From: CAZPXZ01 sp965221505
Lineage (GTDB): Bacteria > Pseudomonadota > Alphaproteobacteria > Rhodobacterales > CAZPXZ01
Assembly (NCBI GenBank): GCA_965221505.1
Contig: CBDCSI010000001.1
Coordinates: forward strand, 992,001-1,056,000
Reading direction: 5' to 3'
Length of the DNA stretch: 64,000 nt
In this document: positions 43,140 to 51,577 of the stretch, piece by piece
Layout of the letters: each line of letters begins with the position of its first letter
How positions within the stretch are numbered: position 1 is the stretch's first letter
The notes under the pieces: generated by a model
Databases searched by the model: none
What the model saw: the letters and a program-made list of their open reading frames with translations, nothing else
What the model was told of the DNA's origin: nothing
Translations under genes and position numbers: made by a program

Positions 43140-44342
43140 TCAGCCGAGCGAGGCGCAAAACCTCTCGATCCGGTCGCAGCCCTCCGAGAGAACCTCGTCT
43201 GCCGTCGCATAGGAGATCCGGAAGCAGGGGCTCATGCCGAAAGCCTCGCCGTGCACGACGGCGACCCCCTCCGTTTCCAGCAGCGCGCGGGCGAAGTCCT
43301 CGTCCGTCTCGATGCGCTTGCCCGAGGGGTCCGTGCGTCCGATCAATTCGCGGATGGACGGGTAGACGTAGAAGGCTCCTTCGGGGGTCGGACACTGCAC
43401 GCCCGGGATCGCGTTCAGCCGTCCGACCACCAGGTCGCGCCGGCGCAGGAACGCGACGTTCGCCTCGCGAATGTAGTCCTGCGGGCCGGAGATGGCCTCC
43501 AGCGCGGCCCATTGGCTGATCGAGGTCGGATTCGAGGTGGACTGGCTCTGGATCTTTCGCATGGCGCGGATCAGCGCCTCCGGCCCGCCGGCATAGCCGA
43601 TTCGCCAGCCGGTCATCGCGTAGGCCTTCGAGACGCCGTTTACCGTGAGTACGCGGTCCCGGAGCCGCGGTTCGACCTGCACCAGGGTGCTGAACTCGAA
43701 GGGCGGGTAGACGATGTGTTCGTACATGTCGTCGACCATCGTCCAGACATGCGGATGGCGGAGCAGCGTCTCGCCGAGGGCGCCGAGTTCCTCCGCCGTG
43801 TAGCCCGCGCCGGTCGGATTGGAGGGGGAGTTCAGCACCAGCCACTTCGTGCGCGGGGTAATCGCCGCTTCGAGATCCTCGGGGCCGATTTTGTAATTCC
43901 GGTTATGGGGCGCTTCCACCACCACCGGTTCTCCGCCGCAGAGAAGCGTCATGTCCGGGTAGCTGACCCAGTAGGGGGCCGGGATGACGACCTCGTCGCC
44001 CTCGTCGAGGGTAGCCAGAAAGGCGTTGAAGAGGATCTGCTTGCCGCCGGTCCCGACCGAAATCTCCGAAGGTTCGTAGTCGAGACCGTTTTCGCGGGCG
44101 AACTTGTCCGCGATCGCCCGCTTCAACTCGGGAATGCCGTCCGGTGCCGTGTAGCGGGTCTTGCCCGCGTCCATCGCCGCCTTGGCCGCGTTGCGGACGT
44201 TTTTCGGCGTATCGAAATCGGGCTCGCCCGCGCTCAGGCTGATGACGTCCCGCCCGGCCGCCTTCAATTCCAGCGACAGGGCCGTCACGGCGATGGTGGG
44301 AGAGGGTTTGATCCTGCCGAGTTTCTCCGCGATGAATGCCAT
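43140..44342 (-). CDS. aspC: Class I aspartate/prephenate-type aminotransferase
   Basis: PLP enzyme of the fold-type I alpha aspartate aminotransferase group common in alphaproteobacteria. 400 residues: SLSAGEPDFDTP, GGKQILFNAFLATL, VLNSPSNPTGAGY, the PLP lysine in NGVSKAYAMTGWRIGYAGG, and the arginine near FRISYAT. The start ATG 44342 has GGGAGG seven bases upstream. Related enzymes also act on prephenate, so the exact substrate is open. Confidence 0.88.
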   Translation of the reverse strand: MAFIAEKLGRIKPSPTIAVTALSLELKAAGRDVISLSAGEPDFDTPKNVRNAAKAAMDAGKTRYTAPDGIPELKRAIADKFARENGLDYEPSEISVGTGGKQILFNAFLATLDEGDEVVIPAPYWVSYPDMTLLCGGEPVVVEAPHNRNYKIGPEDLEAAITPRTKWLVLNSPSNPTGAGYTAEELGALGETLLRHPHVWTMVDDMYEHIVYPPFEFSTLVQVEPRLRDRVLTVNGVSKAYAMTGWRIGYAGGPEALIRAMRKIQSQSTSNPTSISQWAALEAISGPQDYIREANVAFLRRRDLVVGRLNAIPGVQCPTPEGAFYVYPSIRELIGRTDPSGKRIETDEDFARALLETEGVAVVHGEAFGMSPCFRISYATADEVLSEGCDRIERFCASLG

Positions 44343-44504
44343 GAGTTGCGCCTCCCGAGTGCGGTTGTGACCGGCCCCCAGAATACCGCGCCGGGCTGCG
44401 ATTCGCCCGGTTGCGGCAACGCGAGGCCGGACGCCGGGGCGTGGCGTACGCGACGCGGGCCGTTTACGATTTGCACAAGGGTCCGGGCGGGCGGGAAGGA
44501 GCGG

Positions 44505-44828
44505 ATGGATCGCGCGAGCGAGCGGCGGAAGCTCGGGATTCGAAGCTGGCGTCGAGGCACGCGGGAGATGGATCTCCTGCTCGGCGGGTTTGCGGACGCC
44601 TGGCTGCACCGCCTGACCGCTGCGGAGGTGCGGGAATACGGACGCCTGCTGGACGAGGGGGACCCGGAAATTTTCGATATCCTCTTCGGGCATGTTGCGC
44701 CGGGTGCCTACGCGGCCCTCGCCGAACGCATCCGCGCCCATCACGGTATCCGGCCGGAGGGGAGCCGGGACGGCGCGGCGCCGTCGCCGGCCTCCGTCCC
44801 GCCGACGGCGAGAGGAGATGACGCATGA
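44505..44828 (+). CDS. sdhE: Succinate dehydrogenase assembly factor SdhE (YgfY)
   Basis: Small protein that helps attach FAD to succinate dehydrogenase. 107 residues with the family motif R-G-x-x-E-x-D (RGTREMD, residues 17-23) followed by LLLGGFADAWL and the five-helix pattern. AAGGA stands just before the ATG. The C-terminal 25 residues are a disordered-looking tail. Overlaps the dehydrogenase gene by four bases. Confidence 0.85.
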   Translation: MDRASERRKLGIRSWRRGTREMDLLLGGFADAWLHRLTAAEVREYGRLLDEGDPEIFDILFGHVAPGAYAALAERIRAHHGIRPEGSRDGAAPSPASVPPTARGDDA

Positions 44829-45733
44829 CGGAGCGGATCGCGTTTGTCGGACTGGGCAACATGGGCCTGCCCATGGCGCGCAACCTCCAGCGTGCCGGGT
44901 ACGGCGTCGTCGGGTGCGACGCGTCCGAGAGGGCGCGGGAAGCCGCGCGGGCCGCGGGTCTCGCTAGCGTCGGGTCGGTGGCCGAAGCGCTGGACGGGGC
45001 GTCGGCGATGGTCTCGGCGCTGCCGGCCGCACGCCATGTCCGGGCGGTCTATCTCGGCGAGGGCGGCGCGCTGGCCTCGGCCGGAGACGCAACGCTGCTG
45101 ATCGACTGTTCGACGGTGGACGTCGCCACGGCTCGGGACGTGGGGCGGGAGGCGGAAGCCCTGGGCCACGCGATGTTAGACTGCCCCATGTCCGGGGGCG
45201 TGCAGGGAGCGGAGGCCGCCGGCCTCACCTTCATGGCGGGCGGGTCCGATACGGCCTTCTCGCGTGCGAAGCCGATCCTGGAGGCCATGGGCCGCAATAT
45301 CTTCCACGCCGGGGGCGCCGGGGCCGGGGCCGCGGCCAAGATCTGCAACAACATGCTTCTCGGGATCACCATGATCGGCGTATCCGAGGCGTTCAACCTG
45401 GCGGCGAAGCTCGACCTGCCGGCCGAGACTCTCTATCGCATCTCGTCCACTTCGTCCGGGCGATGCTGGTCGCTGAACGACTACTGCCCGGCTCCGGGGC
45501 CGGTTCCCGCCGCGCCGTCCTCGAAGGGCTACCGGGCGGGATTTTCGGGGGAGTTGATGCTCAAGGACCTTCGCCTGGCGATGGAGGTGGCGCAAAGCGC
45601 CGGCGTCTCGACGCCCCTCGGGGCGCAGGCGGCGCAGATCTATGGCATGCTGGACGTCGCCGGGATGGCGGATCTCGACTTTTCTTCCGTGATCCGCTTT
45701 CTGGCCGGAACCGGACGTCCCGCGGAGGACTGA
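44825..45733 (+). CDS. mmsB: 3-hydroxyisobutyrate dehydrogenase
   Basis: NAD-dependent oxidation of 3-hydroxyisobutyrate in valine breakdown, or a related beta-hydroxyacid. 302 residues: IAFVGLGNMGLPMARNL nucleotide site, DCPMSGGVQGAEAAGLTFMAGG substrate strand, the catalytic lysine in GAGAAAKICNNMLL, and SSGRCWSLNDYCP, a stretch seen in HIBADH members. Overlaps sdhE. Confidence 0.88.
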   Translation: MTERIAFVGLGNMGLPMARNLQRAGYGVVGCDASERAREAARAAGLASVGSVAEALDGASAMVSALPAARHVRAVYLGEGGALASAGDATLLIDCSTVDVATARDVGREAEALGHAMLDCPMSGGVQGAEAAGLTFMAGGSDTAFSRAKPILEAMGRNIFHAGGAGAGAAAKICNNMLLGITMIGVSEAFNLAAKLDLPAETLYRISSTSSGRCWSLNDYCPAPGPVPAAPSSKGYRAGFSGELMLKDLRLAMEVAQSAGVSTPLGAQAAQIYGMLDVAGMADLDFSSVIRFLAGTGRPAED

Positions 45734-45796
45734 AATCATGCCGGAAGAGATTCTCGCGCCGCCGCCTTCGCCGGGCCGCGCGCTCGGGAGAACGCG

Positions 45797-46807
45797 ATGA
45801 GCGGGACGCTTCTGCTGGACCCCGGCCTTTTTCGCCCGAACGCGGTCCCGCGGGAGACCCGGGAGTTCAACCGGGAGTTCGAGCGCCAGCTGAGGGAGTA
45901 CCCGGCCGTCCACGAGGTGCCGCCCGAAGTCACGCGGACGGCGAGGCGAGAAGGCGGGGGGATCTTTCCCACCTTCCGCCCCGAGCCGTCCGGCAGCCGC
46001 TGGCACGAGTTCGCCGGAGCGCCCGGGGGTCCGGGCCGGATCCGGATCTCCGAACCGGAGGGGCCGCCGATCGGGGTCTACGTACACATTCACGGCGGCG
46101 GGTGGACGCTCGGTACCGCGGACGAGTTCGACCGGCAGAACCAGGCGCTGGCGGCGCGGGCGGGGGTCGCGGTGGCGTCCGTGTCGTACCGGCTCGCGCC
46201 GGAACATCCCTGGCCTGCGGCGATCGACGACTGCGCGGCCGGGCTGCTACACGTTCTCGAAGGCGCGTCGTCCCTCTTCGGCACCGACCGGATCGCCGTC
46301 GGAGGGGAATCGGCCGGCGCCCATCTCGCCGCGGCGGTCCTGCAGCGGTGCCGGGAAGAGGCTCGGGGCCGAATCGCGGGCGCGGTGCTGACCTACGGCT
46401 GTTTCGACCTTGGGATGACGCCGTCGGTGAAGCGCTGGGGCGAGCGCTACCTCGTGCTGTCCACGCCGATTATCGAGTGGTTCGTCTCCAACCTGCTGGC
46501 GGATCGCGCGCGCGCGGACGACCCGGCGGTCTCGCCGCTTCTCGGCGACCTCGCGGGCATGCCGCCGGCGCTGTTTTCGGTCGGCACGGAGGATCCGCTC
46601 CTGGACGATACCCTCTTCATGGCGGGACGCTGGGCGGCGGCGGGCGCGGATGCGGAGCTGGACGTCTACCCGGGCGCCATGCATGCCTTCGACCTGTTCG
46701 ATCTGGCGGTCACGCGCGAGTTTCACGCCCGGGAGGCGGAGTTCCTGATTCGCCGCCTGTCGGGGGAGCCGCAGGACGACGGCACGAAGGGAGGACCGAA
46801 TGGCTGA
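45797..46807 (+). CDS. Alpha/beta hydrolase (HSL-like esterase)
   Basis: 336 residues with the oxyanion motif HIHGGGWTLG, the nucleophile elbow GGESAGAHLA, the Asp in GTEDPLLDD and the His in PGAMHAFDLF. This is the hormone-sensitive-lipase (GDSAG/GESAG) class of carboxylesterases. Substrate unknown. Overlaps the GST gene by 8 bases. Confidence 0.85.
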   Translation: MSGTLLLDPGLFRPNAVPRETREFNREFERQLREYPAVHEVPPEVTRTARREGGGIFPTFRPEPSGSRWHEFAGAPGGPGRIRISEPEGPPIGVYVHIHGGGWTLGTADEFDRQNQALAARAGVAVASVSYRLAPEHPWPAAIDDCAAGLLHVLEGASSLFGTDRIAVGGESAGAHLAAAVLQRCREEARGRIAGAVLTYGCFDLGMTPSVKRWGERYLVLSTPIIEWFVSNLLADRARADDPAVSPLLGDLAGMPPALFSVGTEDPLLDDTLFMAGRWAAAGADAELDVYPGAMHAFDLFDLAVTREFHAREAEFLIRRLSGEPQDDGTKGGPNG

Positions 46808-47426
46808 CGAACTGGTGTTCTACACCAACCCAATGTCGCGGGGACGGATAACCCGGTGGATGCTCGAAGAGCTTGGCGTGCCCTACCGGACGGAGATTCT
46901 GGAATACGGCCCGCCGATGAAGTCGCCGGAATACCTCGAGACGAATCCGATGGGCAAGGTGCCGGCCGTCCGGCACGGCAACACCGTGGTCACCGAGACC
47001 GCGGCGATTTGCGCCTATCTCGCGGACGCGTTTCCGGAAGCGGGTCTCGGACCGGATCCGGAGTTTCGCGGGGACTATTACCGATGGCTGTTCTTCATCG
47101 TCGGTCCGTACGAGGCGGTGCTGTACAACCAGCTCCTCGACGTGACGCCTCCGCCGGACAAGGAGCCGATGCTGGGCTACGGGCGGCTCGATACCGTGCT
47201 CGACACGCTGGAATACGCGGTGTCCCGATACGACTTCGTCGCCGGAAACCGGTTTACGGCGGCCGACGTACAGGTGGGCGCGACGGTCGGCTGGCATCTG
47301 GATATGAACGTGATCGAAGAGCGCCCGGCGTTTCGGGCCTATGCGGATCGGGCGCGGGACCGGGACGCGCGCCGCCGCGCGGACGAGATCGACAACGCCT
47401 TGACGGGAGAGACGGCGTCCGGTTGA
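46800..47426 (+). CDS. Glutathione S-transferase family protein
   Basis: 208 residues with a thioredoxin-like N-terminal domain (ELVFYTNPMSRGRITRWMLEELGVPY, then NPMGKVPAVRHGNTVVTETAAICAYLAD) and a helical C-terminal domain (FTAADVQVGATVGWHLD). The serine in NPMSRG is the likely catalytic residue. Overlaps the upstream hydrolase gene, so the two are co-translated. Confidence 0.88.
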   Translation: MADELVFYTNPMSRGRITRWMLEELGVPYRTEILEYGPPMKSPEYLETNPMGKVPAVRHGNTVVTETAAICAYLADAFPEAGLGPDPEFRGDYYRWLFFIVGPYEAVLYNQLLDVTPPPDKEPMLGYGRLDTVLDTLEYAVSRYDFVAGNRFTAADVQVGATVGWHLDMNVIEERPAFRAYADRARDRDARRRADEIDNALTGETASG

Positions 47427-47450
47427 CCGGGCGCACCCGCGCGGAGGCGC

Positions 47451-48482
47451 TCAGCCGCCGGTGACGCTCATGTGGCGGGAGACGGCCGGCAGCTGTCCGC
47501 GGCGCTCGTACTTGAAGTCGTGCCCCTTGGGCTTGCGGGAAATCGCTTCGCGAATGGCCGCGACGAGCGGCGCGTCGGATTCGCTCTCCCGGAGCGGCGT
47601 GCGGAGGTCGGCGGCGTCTTCCTGCCCGAGGCACATGTAGAGCGTGCCGGTGCAGGTCAGCCGGACGCGGTTGCAGCTCTCGCAGAAGTTGTGGGTGAGC
47701 GGCGTTATGAAGCCGACCTTCCGACCGGTCTCCTCGCACTCCGTGTAACGCGCCGGCCCGCCGGTCCGGTAGGGGACGTCGCGGAGCGTCCAGTCCCGCT
47801 CCAGAATGCGGCGCACCTCCTTCAGCGAGAGATACTGGTCCAGTCGGTCGGTCTCGCCGAGGTCTCCCATGGGCATGACCTCGATGAAGGTCAGGTCGAA
47901 CCCGCGGTCGCCGCACCAGGACACGAACTCCGAGAGCTCATGTTCGTTGACGCCCTTGAGCGCGACGCAGTTGATCTTGACCGCCAGCCCGGCGTCGACG
48001 GCGGCGTCGAGCCCCTCGAGCACCCTGGCCATCTGGTTGCGGCGGGTGATTTCGGCGAATCGGTCCGCGTCCAGCGTGTCGAGGGAGACGTTGATCCGGC
48101 GCACGCCCAGATCCGCCAGCGCTCTCGCGAATCGGGGCAGTTGCGAGCCGTTGGTCGTCAGCGTCAGCTCGTCGAGACCCGCGCCGAGATGGCGCGACAT
48201 GCGCTCGATCAGCCAGAGGATGTTGCGGCGGACCAGGGGCTCGCCGCCCGTCAGCCGCAGCTTGCGGACCCCGAGCCCGACGAAGGCGGAACATAGCCGG
48301 TCCAGTTCCTCCAGCGTCAGAAGCTCGCGCTTGGGCAGGAACTCCATGTGCTCCGCCATGCAGTAGACGCAGCGAAAGTCGCAGCGGTCGGTTACCGAGA
48401 CGCGCAGGTAGGTGATCGACCGCTCGAAGGGATCGACGAGGGGCGCCGCTCGGGCGTCGAGTGGTGTGACGGTTCGAAGCAT
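47451..48482 (-). CDS. moaA: GTP 3',8-cyclase MoaA
   Basis: Radical-SAM enzyme starting molybdenum cofactor synthesis, feeding MoaC (25633-26109). 343 residues. The first cluster ligands are C34, C38 and C41 (CDFRCVYC) and the second cluster uses NFCESCNRVRLTCTG. The terminal residues are Gly-Gly (SVTGG), required in MoaA. A TATACT sequence lies just upstream of the start on the minus strand. Confidence 0.94.
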   Translation of the reverse strand: MLRTVTPLDARAAPLVDPFERSITYLRVSVTDRCDFRCVYCMAEHMEFLPKRELLTLEELDRLCSAFVGLGVRKLRLTGGEPLVRRNILWLIERMSRHLGAGLDELTLTTNGSQLPRFARALADLGVRRINVSLDTLDADRFAEITRRNQMARVLEGLDAAVDAGLAVKINCVALKGVNEHELSEFVSWCGDRGFDLTFIEVMPMGDLGETDRLDQYLSLKEVRRILERDWTLRDVPYRTGGPARYTECEETGRKVGFITPLTHNFCESCNRVRLTCTGTLYMCLGQEDAADLRTPLRESESDAPLVAAIREAISRKPKGHDFKYERRGQLPAVSRHMSVTGG

Positions 48483-48699
48483 GCCGCGAGTATACCGGAT
48501 TGCGGGGCGGGCGGCATCCCTGGCGCGTACCGGCAGGCCCTCGCGGGGATGTTGGGCACTTCCCCGGTCTGGCGCCCGCCTACTGCGATTATACTATACG
48601 GCGGTGTCGTGGCGATTCCCATAGCGAGCTCCTCGGCGAAGGCCGAATCGCCCGGTCCGTTCGTCTGGGCTACAGTGGGCAGAGGCAGTCCGTTTGCGA

Positions 48700-49035
48700 T
48701 CAGTCCCGGGTCGGTGTTGGGCAGGGATAGCGCCGGAGCAAGTCCTCGAAGTGTTTACTCGAGTAGATCTTTCCCCTCGGTCGATCGATCACGCGCTTGT
48801 TCGTGAAGTCCTTCATCAGGTCTTGGTCGCCGGTGTACAGAATACGAGCGCCGGAAATTCTCGCCAGGGCAAGGACATGGCGATCGTTCGAGAGCAGGTC
48901 CTTGTTCTTGCGCAACTTTCGTGCCTCGTTCTTGATTTCCTCCTCCGGAAAGAATTGCGCGTGTCCGGCTCTACTCAATCCAGCCAGTTGATCCCGGTAT
49001 CGTCGACGAATCTCCTCGGCGAACATTCCACCAGT
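48700..49035 (-). pseudogene. C-terminal part of a PIN-domain protein, cut off by IS66
   Basis: The last 111 codons of a PIN nuclease whose first 39 codons lie at 51450-51566. Joining across the 8-bp duplication restores a continuous frame (KLVYS then TGGMFAEEIRRR) of 150 residues. The fragment carries two of the expected acidic sites, SNDRHVLALARISGA and YTGDQDL, as in PIN RNases. The IS-side start of this fragment has no promoter of its own, so it is inactive as it stands. Base composition is visibly less GC-rich than the flanking genes. Confidence 0.85.
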
Positions 49036-49043
49036 CGAATACA
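49036..49043. repeat. Left 8-bp target duplication of the IS66 element
   Basis: CGAATACA, identical to 51450-51457, directly outside the left inverted repeat. Eight bases is the length the IS66 family makes. Confidence 0.95.
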
Positions 49044-49061
49044 GTAACTGCTCACCCCCTT
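49044..49061 (+). repeat. Left terminal inverted repeat of IS66 element
   Basis: GTAACTGCTCACCCCCTT; the GTAA start is typical of IS66. Matches the right end perfectly over 18 bases. Confidence 0.95.
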
Positions 49062-49186
49062 GGCGAGTCTGAGACAATGGCCATTGTGGGCTGTCCTTTT
49101 CGTCGGCTCACGCTTGCGGGCTGACGTTGGCTCGCTAGTTGGAGCGCGTTTGCGCGAGCGGTCTCTTCGTTTCGTCGGGTAGGGTA

Positions 49187-49215
49187 TTGACAATGTAGCG
49201 AGCGGAGCCTACAAC
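49187..49215 (+). promoter_or_regulatory. Promoter for the methyltransferase-transposase operon
   Basis: TTGACA (49187-49192), a 17-base spacer, then TACAAC (49210-49215): a perfect -35, optimal spacing and a fair -10, placed about 55 bases before the methyltransferase start and inside the element. Confidence 0.6.
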
Positions 49216-49269
49216 CCTTCGGGAGCCGAATCGGATCGGCGTTGGCGCGGGGTTGGAGCGGGGTTGTCG

Positions 49270-49935
49270 ATGCCGGCGTGGTACGGATCGAAAGCGACTT
49301 CGGGGCTTTGCCAGGCGATCGTCGCCCTGCAGCCGCCTCACGACGTGTATATCGAGCCGTTTCTCGGCGGCGGGGCGATCATGCGGAGGAAGCTTCCGGC
49401 GATGCGGAACGTCGGGCTCGACCTGGATGCGCGCGCGATTTCGGAGTTCCGCTGCGAGTATCCGGTAGAGTTGCATCAGGGGTGTGCGCTGCGCTTTCTG
49501 GCGGCGTTCCCGTTTCAGGGCCGCGAGTTGGTCTATTGCGATCCGCCGTATGTGCAGTCGACGCGCCGTTCGGCTCGCCGCTACCGCCACGACTTCGACG
49601 ACGCGTCGCATGTGGCTCTGCTGGAGTTGCTGAAGGGTCTGGACTGCCGCGTGATGGTGTCCGGCTATCCCTCGCGGCTGTATGACACGCATCTGGCCGG
49701 CTGGCGGTCGGTTTCGCTGCAGGTGAACAACCAGGCTTCGGTGGTGACGGAGACGGTCTGGTTCAACTATGTCCCGGACCGGGTTCACTGGTCGCGGTTT
49801 GCGGGCCGCACCAACACGCAGCGCCAGACGATCAAGCGTCGGGCGGAGAGCTGGGCGCGGCGCTATGCGGCGATGCCGCCGGGCGAACGTCTGGCGGTGC
49901 TTTCCGCGATGCTGGCGGAGGAGGTCGAGCCGTGA
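49270..49935 (+). CDS. Dam-like DNA adenine methyltransferase carried by the IS
   Basis: 221 residues from ATG 49270; a TTG at 49264 has a better-spaced GGAG (49255-49258) and may be the true start. D12-class N6-adenine methyltransferase: the SAM motif is EPFLGGGAIM (about 29-38) and the catalytic motif is CDPPYVQS (DPPY at 91-94). It is shorter than Dam (about 270), with a reduced target-recognition part. It overlaps the transposase start by four bases (GTGA). Possible roles are marking or regulating the IS ends by methylation, or a freeloading passenger. No restriction enzyme gene accompanies it. Confidence 0.88.
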   Translation: MPAWYGSKATSGLCQAIVALQPPHDVYIEPFLGGGAIMRRKLPAMRNVGLDLDARAISEFRCEYPVELHQGCALRFLAAFPFQGRELVYCDPPYVQSTRRSARRYRHDFDDASHVALLELLKGLDCRVMVSGYPSRLYDTHLAGWRSVSLQVNNQASVVTETVWFNYVPDRVHWSRFAGRTNTQRQTIKRRAESWARRYAAMPPGERLAVLSAMLAEEVEP

Positions 49936-51407
49936 CGACGGTGAACGGCCGCTTTCTGCGCGAGGAGGTCGACGCTGCGAAGGCTCGGGCCGAGGCGTTG
50001 CGAGCGTCGGGCAAGCTGTCGCCCGAGGTCGACGCCTTGTTCGGGCTCCTGTTCTCCTTGCTGGACCTTCTGATCGTCGCTTTCCTGGAGAAGACGACCC
50101 GCAAGGACAGCGCCAACTCCGGCATCCCGCCGTCGCAAACCGAGAAGGACGAGACGTCGGTGCCGCGTTCGAGGACCGCCCGGGAGACGGTCGACGCGGC
50201 AAGCGAGGAGGCAGGCGCCGAGTTCGAGACGGTCACGGTCGAAGAGACGGCCACGGTCGAGGCCTGCGAGGCCTGTGGCGCGGACCTGGGCGACGTGGAC
50301 GCGATCGAACGCGAGCGTCGCACCCGGCTCGACATCGCCTTCCAGGTGATCGAACGCCATGTCGACGCCGAGGTCAAACGCTGTCCCGATTGCCGGACGC
50401 GCACCAAGGCTCCCTTCCCGGACGACATGCCGGGACCGCTGCAATACGGCCAGGGCTTCCAGGCGCTCGTCGTCAGCCTGCTGGTGGCCCACATGGTCTC
50501 CTTGAACCGGACCGTCAGCCTCGTCCAGGCGATCTGCGGTCGCAAGCTCTCCGAAGCCACCTGCCTCGGCTATGTCGAGCGCCTCTATCGCGCGCTGGAA
50601 GAGTGGGAACGGGCCGCCGTCGAAGCGCTGCTGACCCGGCCGGCGCTGTGCGTCGACGAGACCGGCATGCGGGTCGACAAGAAGCGCCATTGGATCCACG
50701 TCGTCACCGACGGAGCGTTGACGTTGAAGCTCCTGCATCGCAAGCGTGGCACGGCAGCGACGAACGAGATCGGCATCCTTCCCCGCTATGCCGGCGTGCT
50801 GATCCACGACGGCTTCGGCGCCTACTTCACCTACGACAACTGCACCCACGCTCTGTGTGGCGCCCACTTGCTCCGCGACCTGTACCGCGCCGTCCAAACC
50901 AACGGCTTCCGGTGGGCGCGCCTGATGACGAAGCTGCTGCAAGAAACCTGCCACAGGGTCAAGGCCAGCAAGGCCAAGGCCCTGACCGAGGAGGAATGTC
51001 GGGCGATCCGAAAACGCTACCGAACCATTCTCACGCAAGGGGCGCGGGAGCTGCCCGAAATCCCGCCGCGCAAGAGCGGCCAACGAGGACGCATCGCCAA
51101 GACCGACGCCCACAACCTGCACGAGAGACTGACCGAATACGAGGACGAGGTGCTTCGCTTCATGCGCGATCCCCATGTCAGTTTCACAAACAACCGGTCC
51201 GAGAACAACCTTCGGATGGCGAAAGTGAAACAGAAGGTCTCAGGATGCTTCCGAACCTTCAAATTCGGCGCGTACTACTGCCGCATCTCAAGCTACTTCA
51301 AGTCCGCCGCCGCACAGGGGTACGGACCCATCGCCGCAACCAAGATCGCATTGAACGGAAGGGCAACCGAACTCATCCCGAAACCGACCGACAATCCAAA
51401 TCACTAG
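49932..51407 (+). CDS. IS66-family transposase (TnpC type)
   Basis: 491 residues, GTG start overlapping the methyltransferase stop. Order of parts: N-terminal coiled coil/leucine-rich region (1-55), a linker with KDSANSGIPPSQ, the zinc-binding domain (CEACG about 112-116 and CPDC 151-154), then the DDE domain: D242 (VDETGMR), D293 (HDGFGAYF) and E424 (NNRSENNLR). GCFRTFKFGAYYCRISSYF at the end is typical of IS66. Looks intact and probably active. Confidence 0.95.
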   Translation: MTTVNGRFLREEVDAAKARAEALRASGKLSPEVDALFGLLFSLLDLLIVAFLEKTTRKDSANSGIPPSQTEKDETSVPRSRTARETVDAASEEAGAEFETVTVEETATVEACEACGADLGDVDAIERERRTRLDIAFQVIERHVDAEVKRCPDCRTRTKAPFPDDMPGPLQYGQGFQALVVSLLVAHMVSLNRTVSLVQAICGRKLSEATCLGYVERLYRALEEWERAAVEALLTRPALCVDETGMRVDKKRHWIHVVTDGALTLKLLHRKRGTAATNEIGILPRYAGVLIHDGFGAYFTYDNCTHALCGAHLLRDLYRAVQTNGFRWARLMTKLLQETCHRVKASKAKALTEEECRAIRKRYRTILTQGARELPEIPPRKSGQRGRIAKTDAHNLHERLTEYEDEVLRFMRDPHVSFTNNRSENNLRMAKVKQKVSGCFRTFKFGAYYCRISSYFKSAAAQGYGPIAATKIALNGRATELIPKPTDNPNH

Positions 51408-51431
51408 ATACTCAAACACATTGCTGCCCCG

Positions 51432-51449
51432 AAGGGGGTGAGCAGTTAC
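51432..51449 (-). repeat. Right terminal inverted repeat of IS66 element
   Basis: Complement of GTAACTGCTCACCCCCTT, identical to the left end. Confidence 0.95.
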
Positions 51450-51457
51450 CGAATACA
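51450..51457. repeat. Right 8-bp target duplication of the IS66 element
   Basis: CGAATACA, identical to 49036-49043; it also encodes the last residues (V-Y-S) of the truncated PIN N-terminus. Confidence 0.95.
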
Positions 51458-51566
51458 CGAGTTTCGACTTTCCCGTCCTGATCGATCTGAGCAGGGGGGC
51501 CGCGTCTTCATTCTCCGGCTCGGCAAAGAACTTTCCCAACCGGTTGGTGTCTACGATGATGCACAC
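51450..51566 (-). pseudogene. N-terminal part of a PIN-domain protein, cut off by IS66
   Basis: First 39 codons of the PIN protein, from a GTG at 51566 with GGAGG five bases upstream, just after the ATPase stop (11 bases). It begins MCIIVDTNRL, where the Asp (D6) of the beta-1 strand is the first catalytic acid of PIN nucleases. The rest of the gene is at 48700-49035. The transcribed frame now runs on into the IS end, adding a nonsense tail. The tight spacing to the ATPase gene shows the two were one operon. Confidence 0.85.
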
Positions 51567-51577
51567 CGCGGCCTCCG

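Larger units (their letters stand above)
49044..51449 (+). mobile_element. Complete IS66-family element carrying an adenine methyltransferase
   Basis: 2406 bp. Both ends read GTAACTGCTCACCCCCTT inward (49044-49061 and the complement of 51432-51449), 18 bases with no mismatch, flanked by CGAATACA on each side. It contains only a transposase of the single-gene (tnpC-type) kind and, in front of it and overlapping it, a D12-class DNA adenine methyltransferase. tnpA and tnpB homologues are absent, as in the ISBst12-like subgroup. It interrupts a PIN-domain gene, in the opposite orientation. The intact repeats and duplication suggest a recent insertion. Confidence 0.95.

Noticed and set aside
48483..48699. 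Small RNA or gene between moaA and the PIN fragment, prompted by an AT-rich TTATACTATA patch
   Set aside because: No open frame with a ribosome site and no clear hairpin-terminator pair; the patch alone is not enough.
49270..49935. Methyltransferase as part of a restriction-modification system
   Set aside because: No restriction endonuclease gene is near, and the gene lies inside the inverted repeats of the IS66 element, coupled to its transposase.
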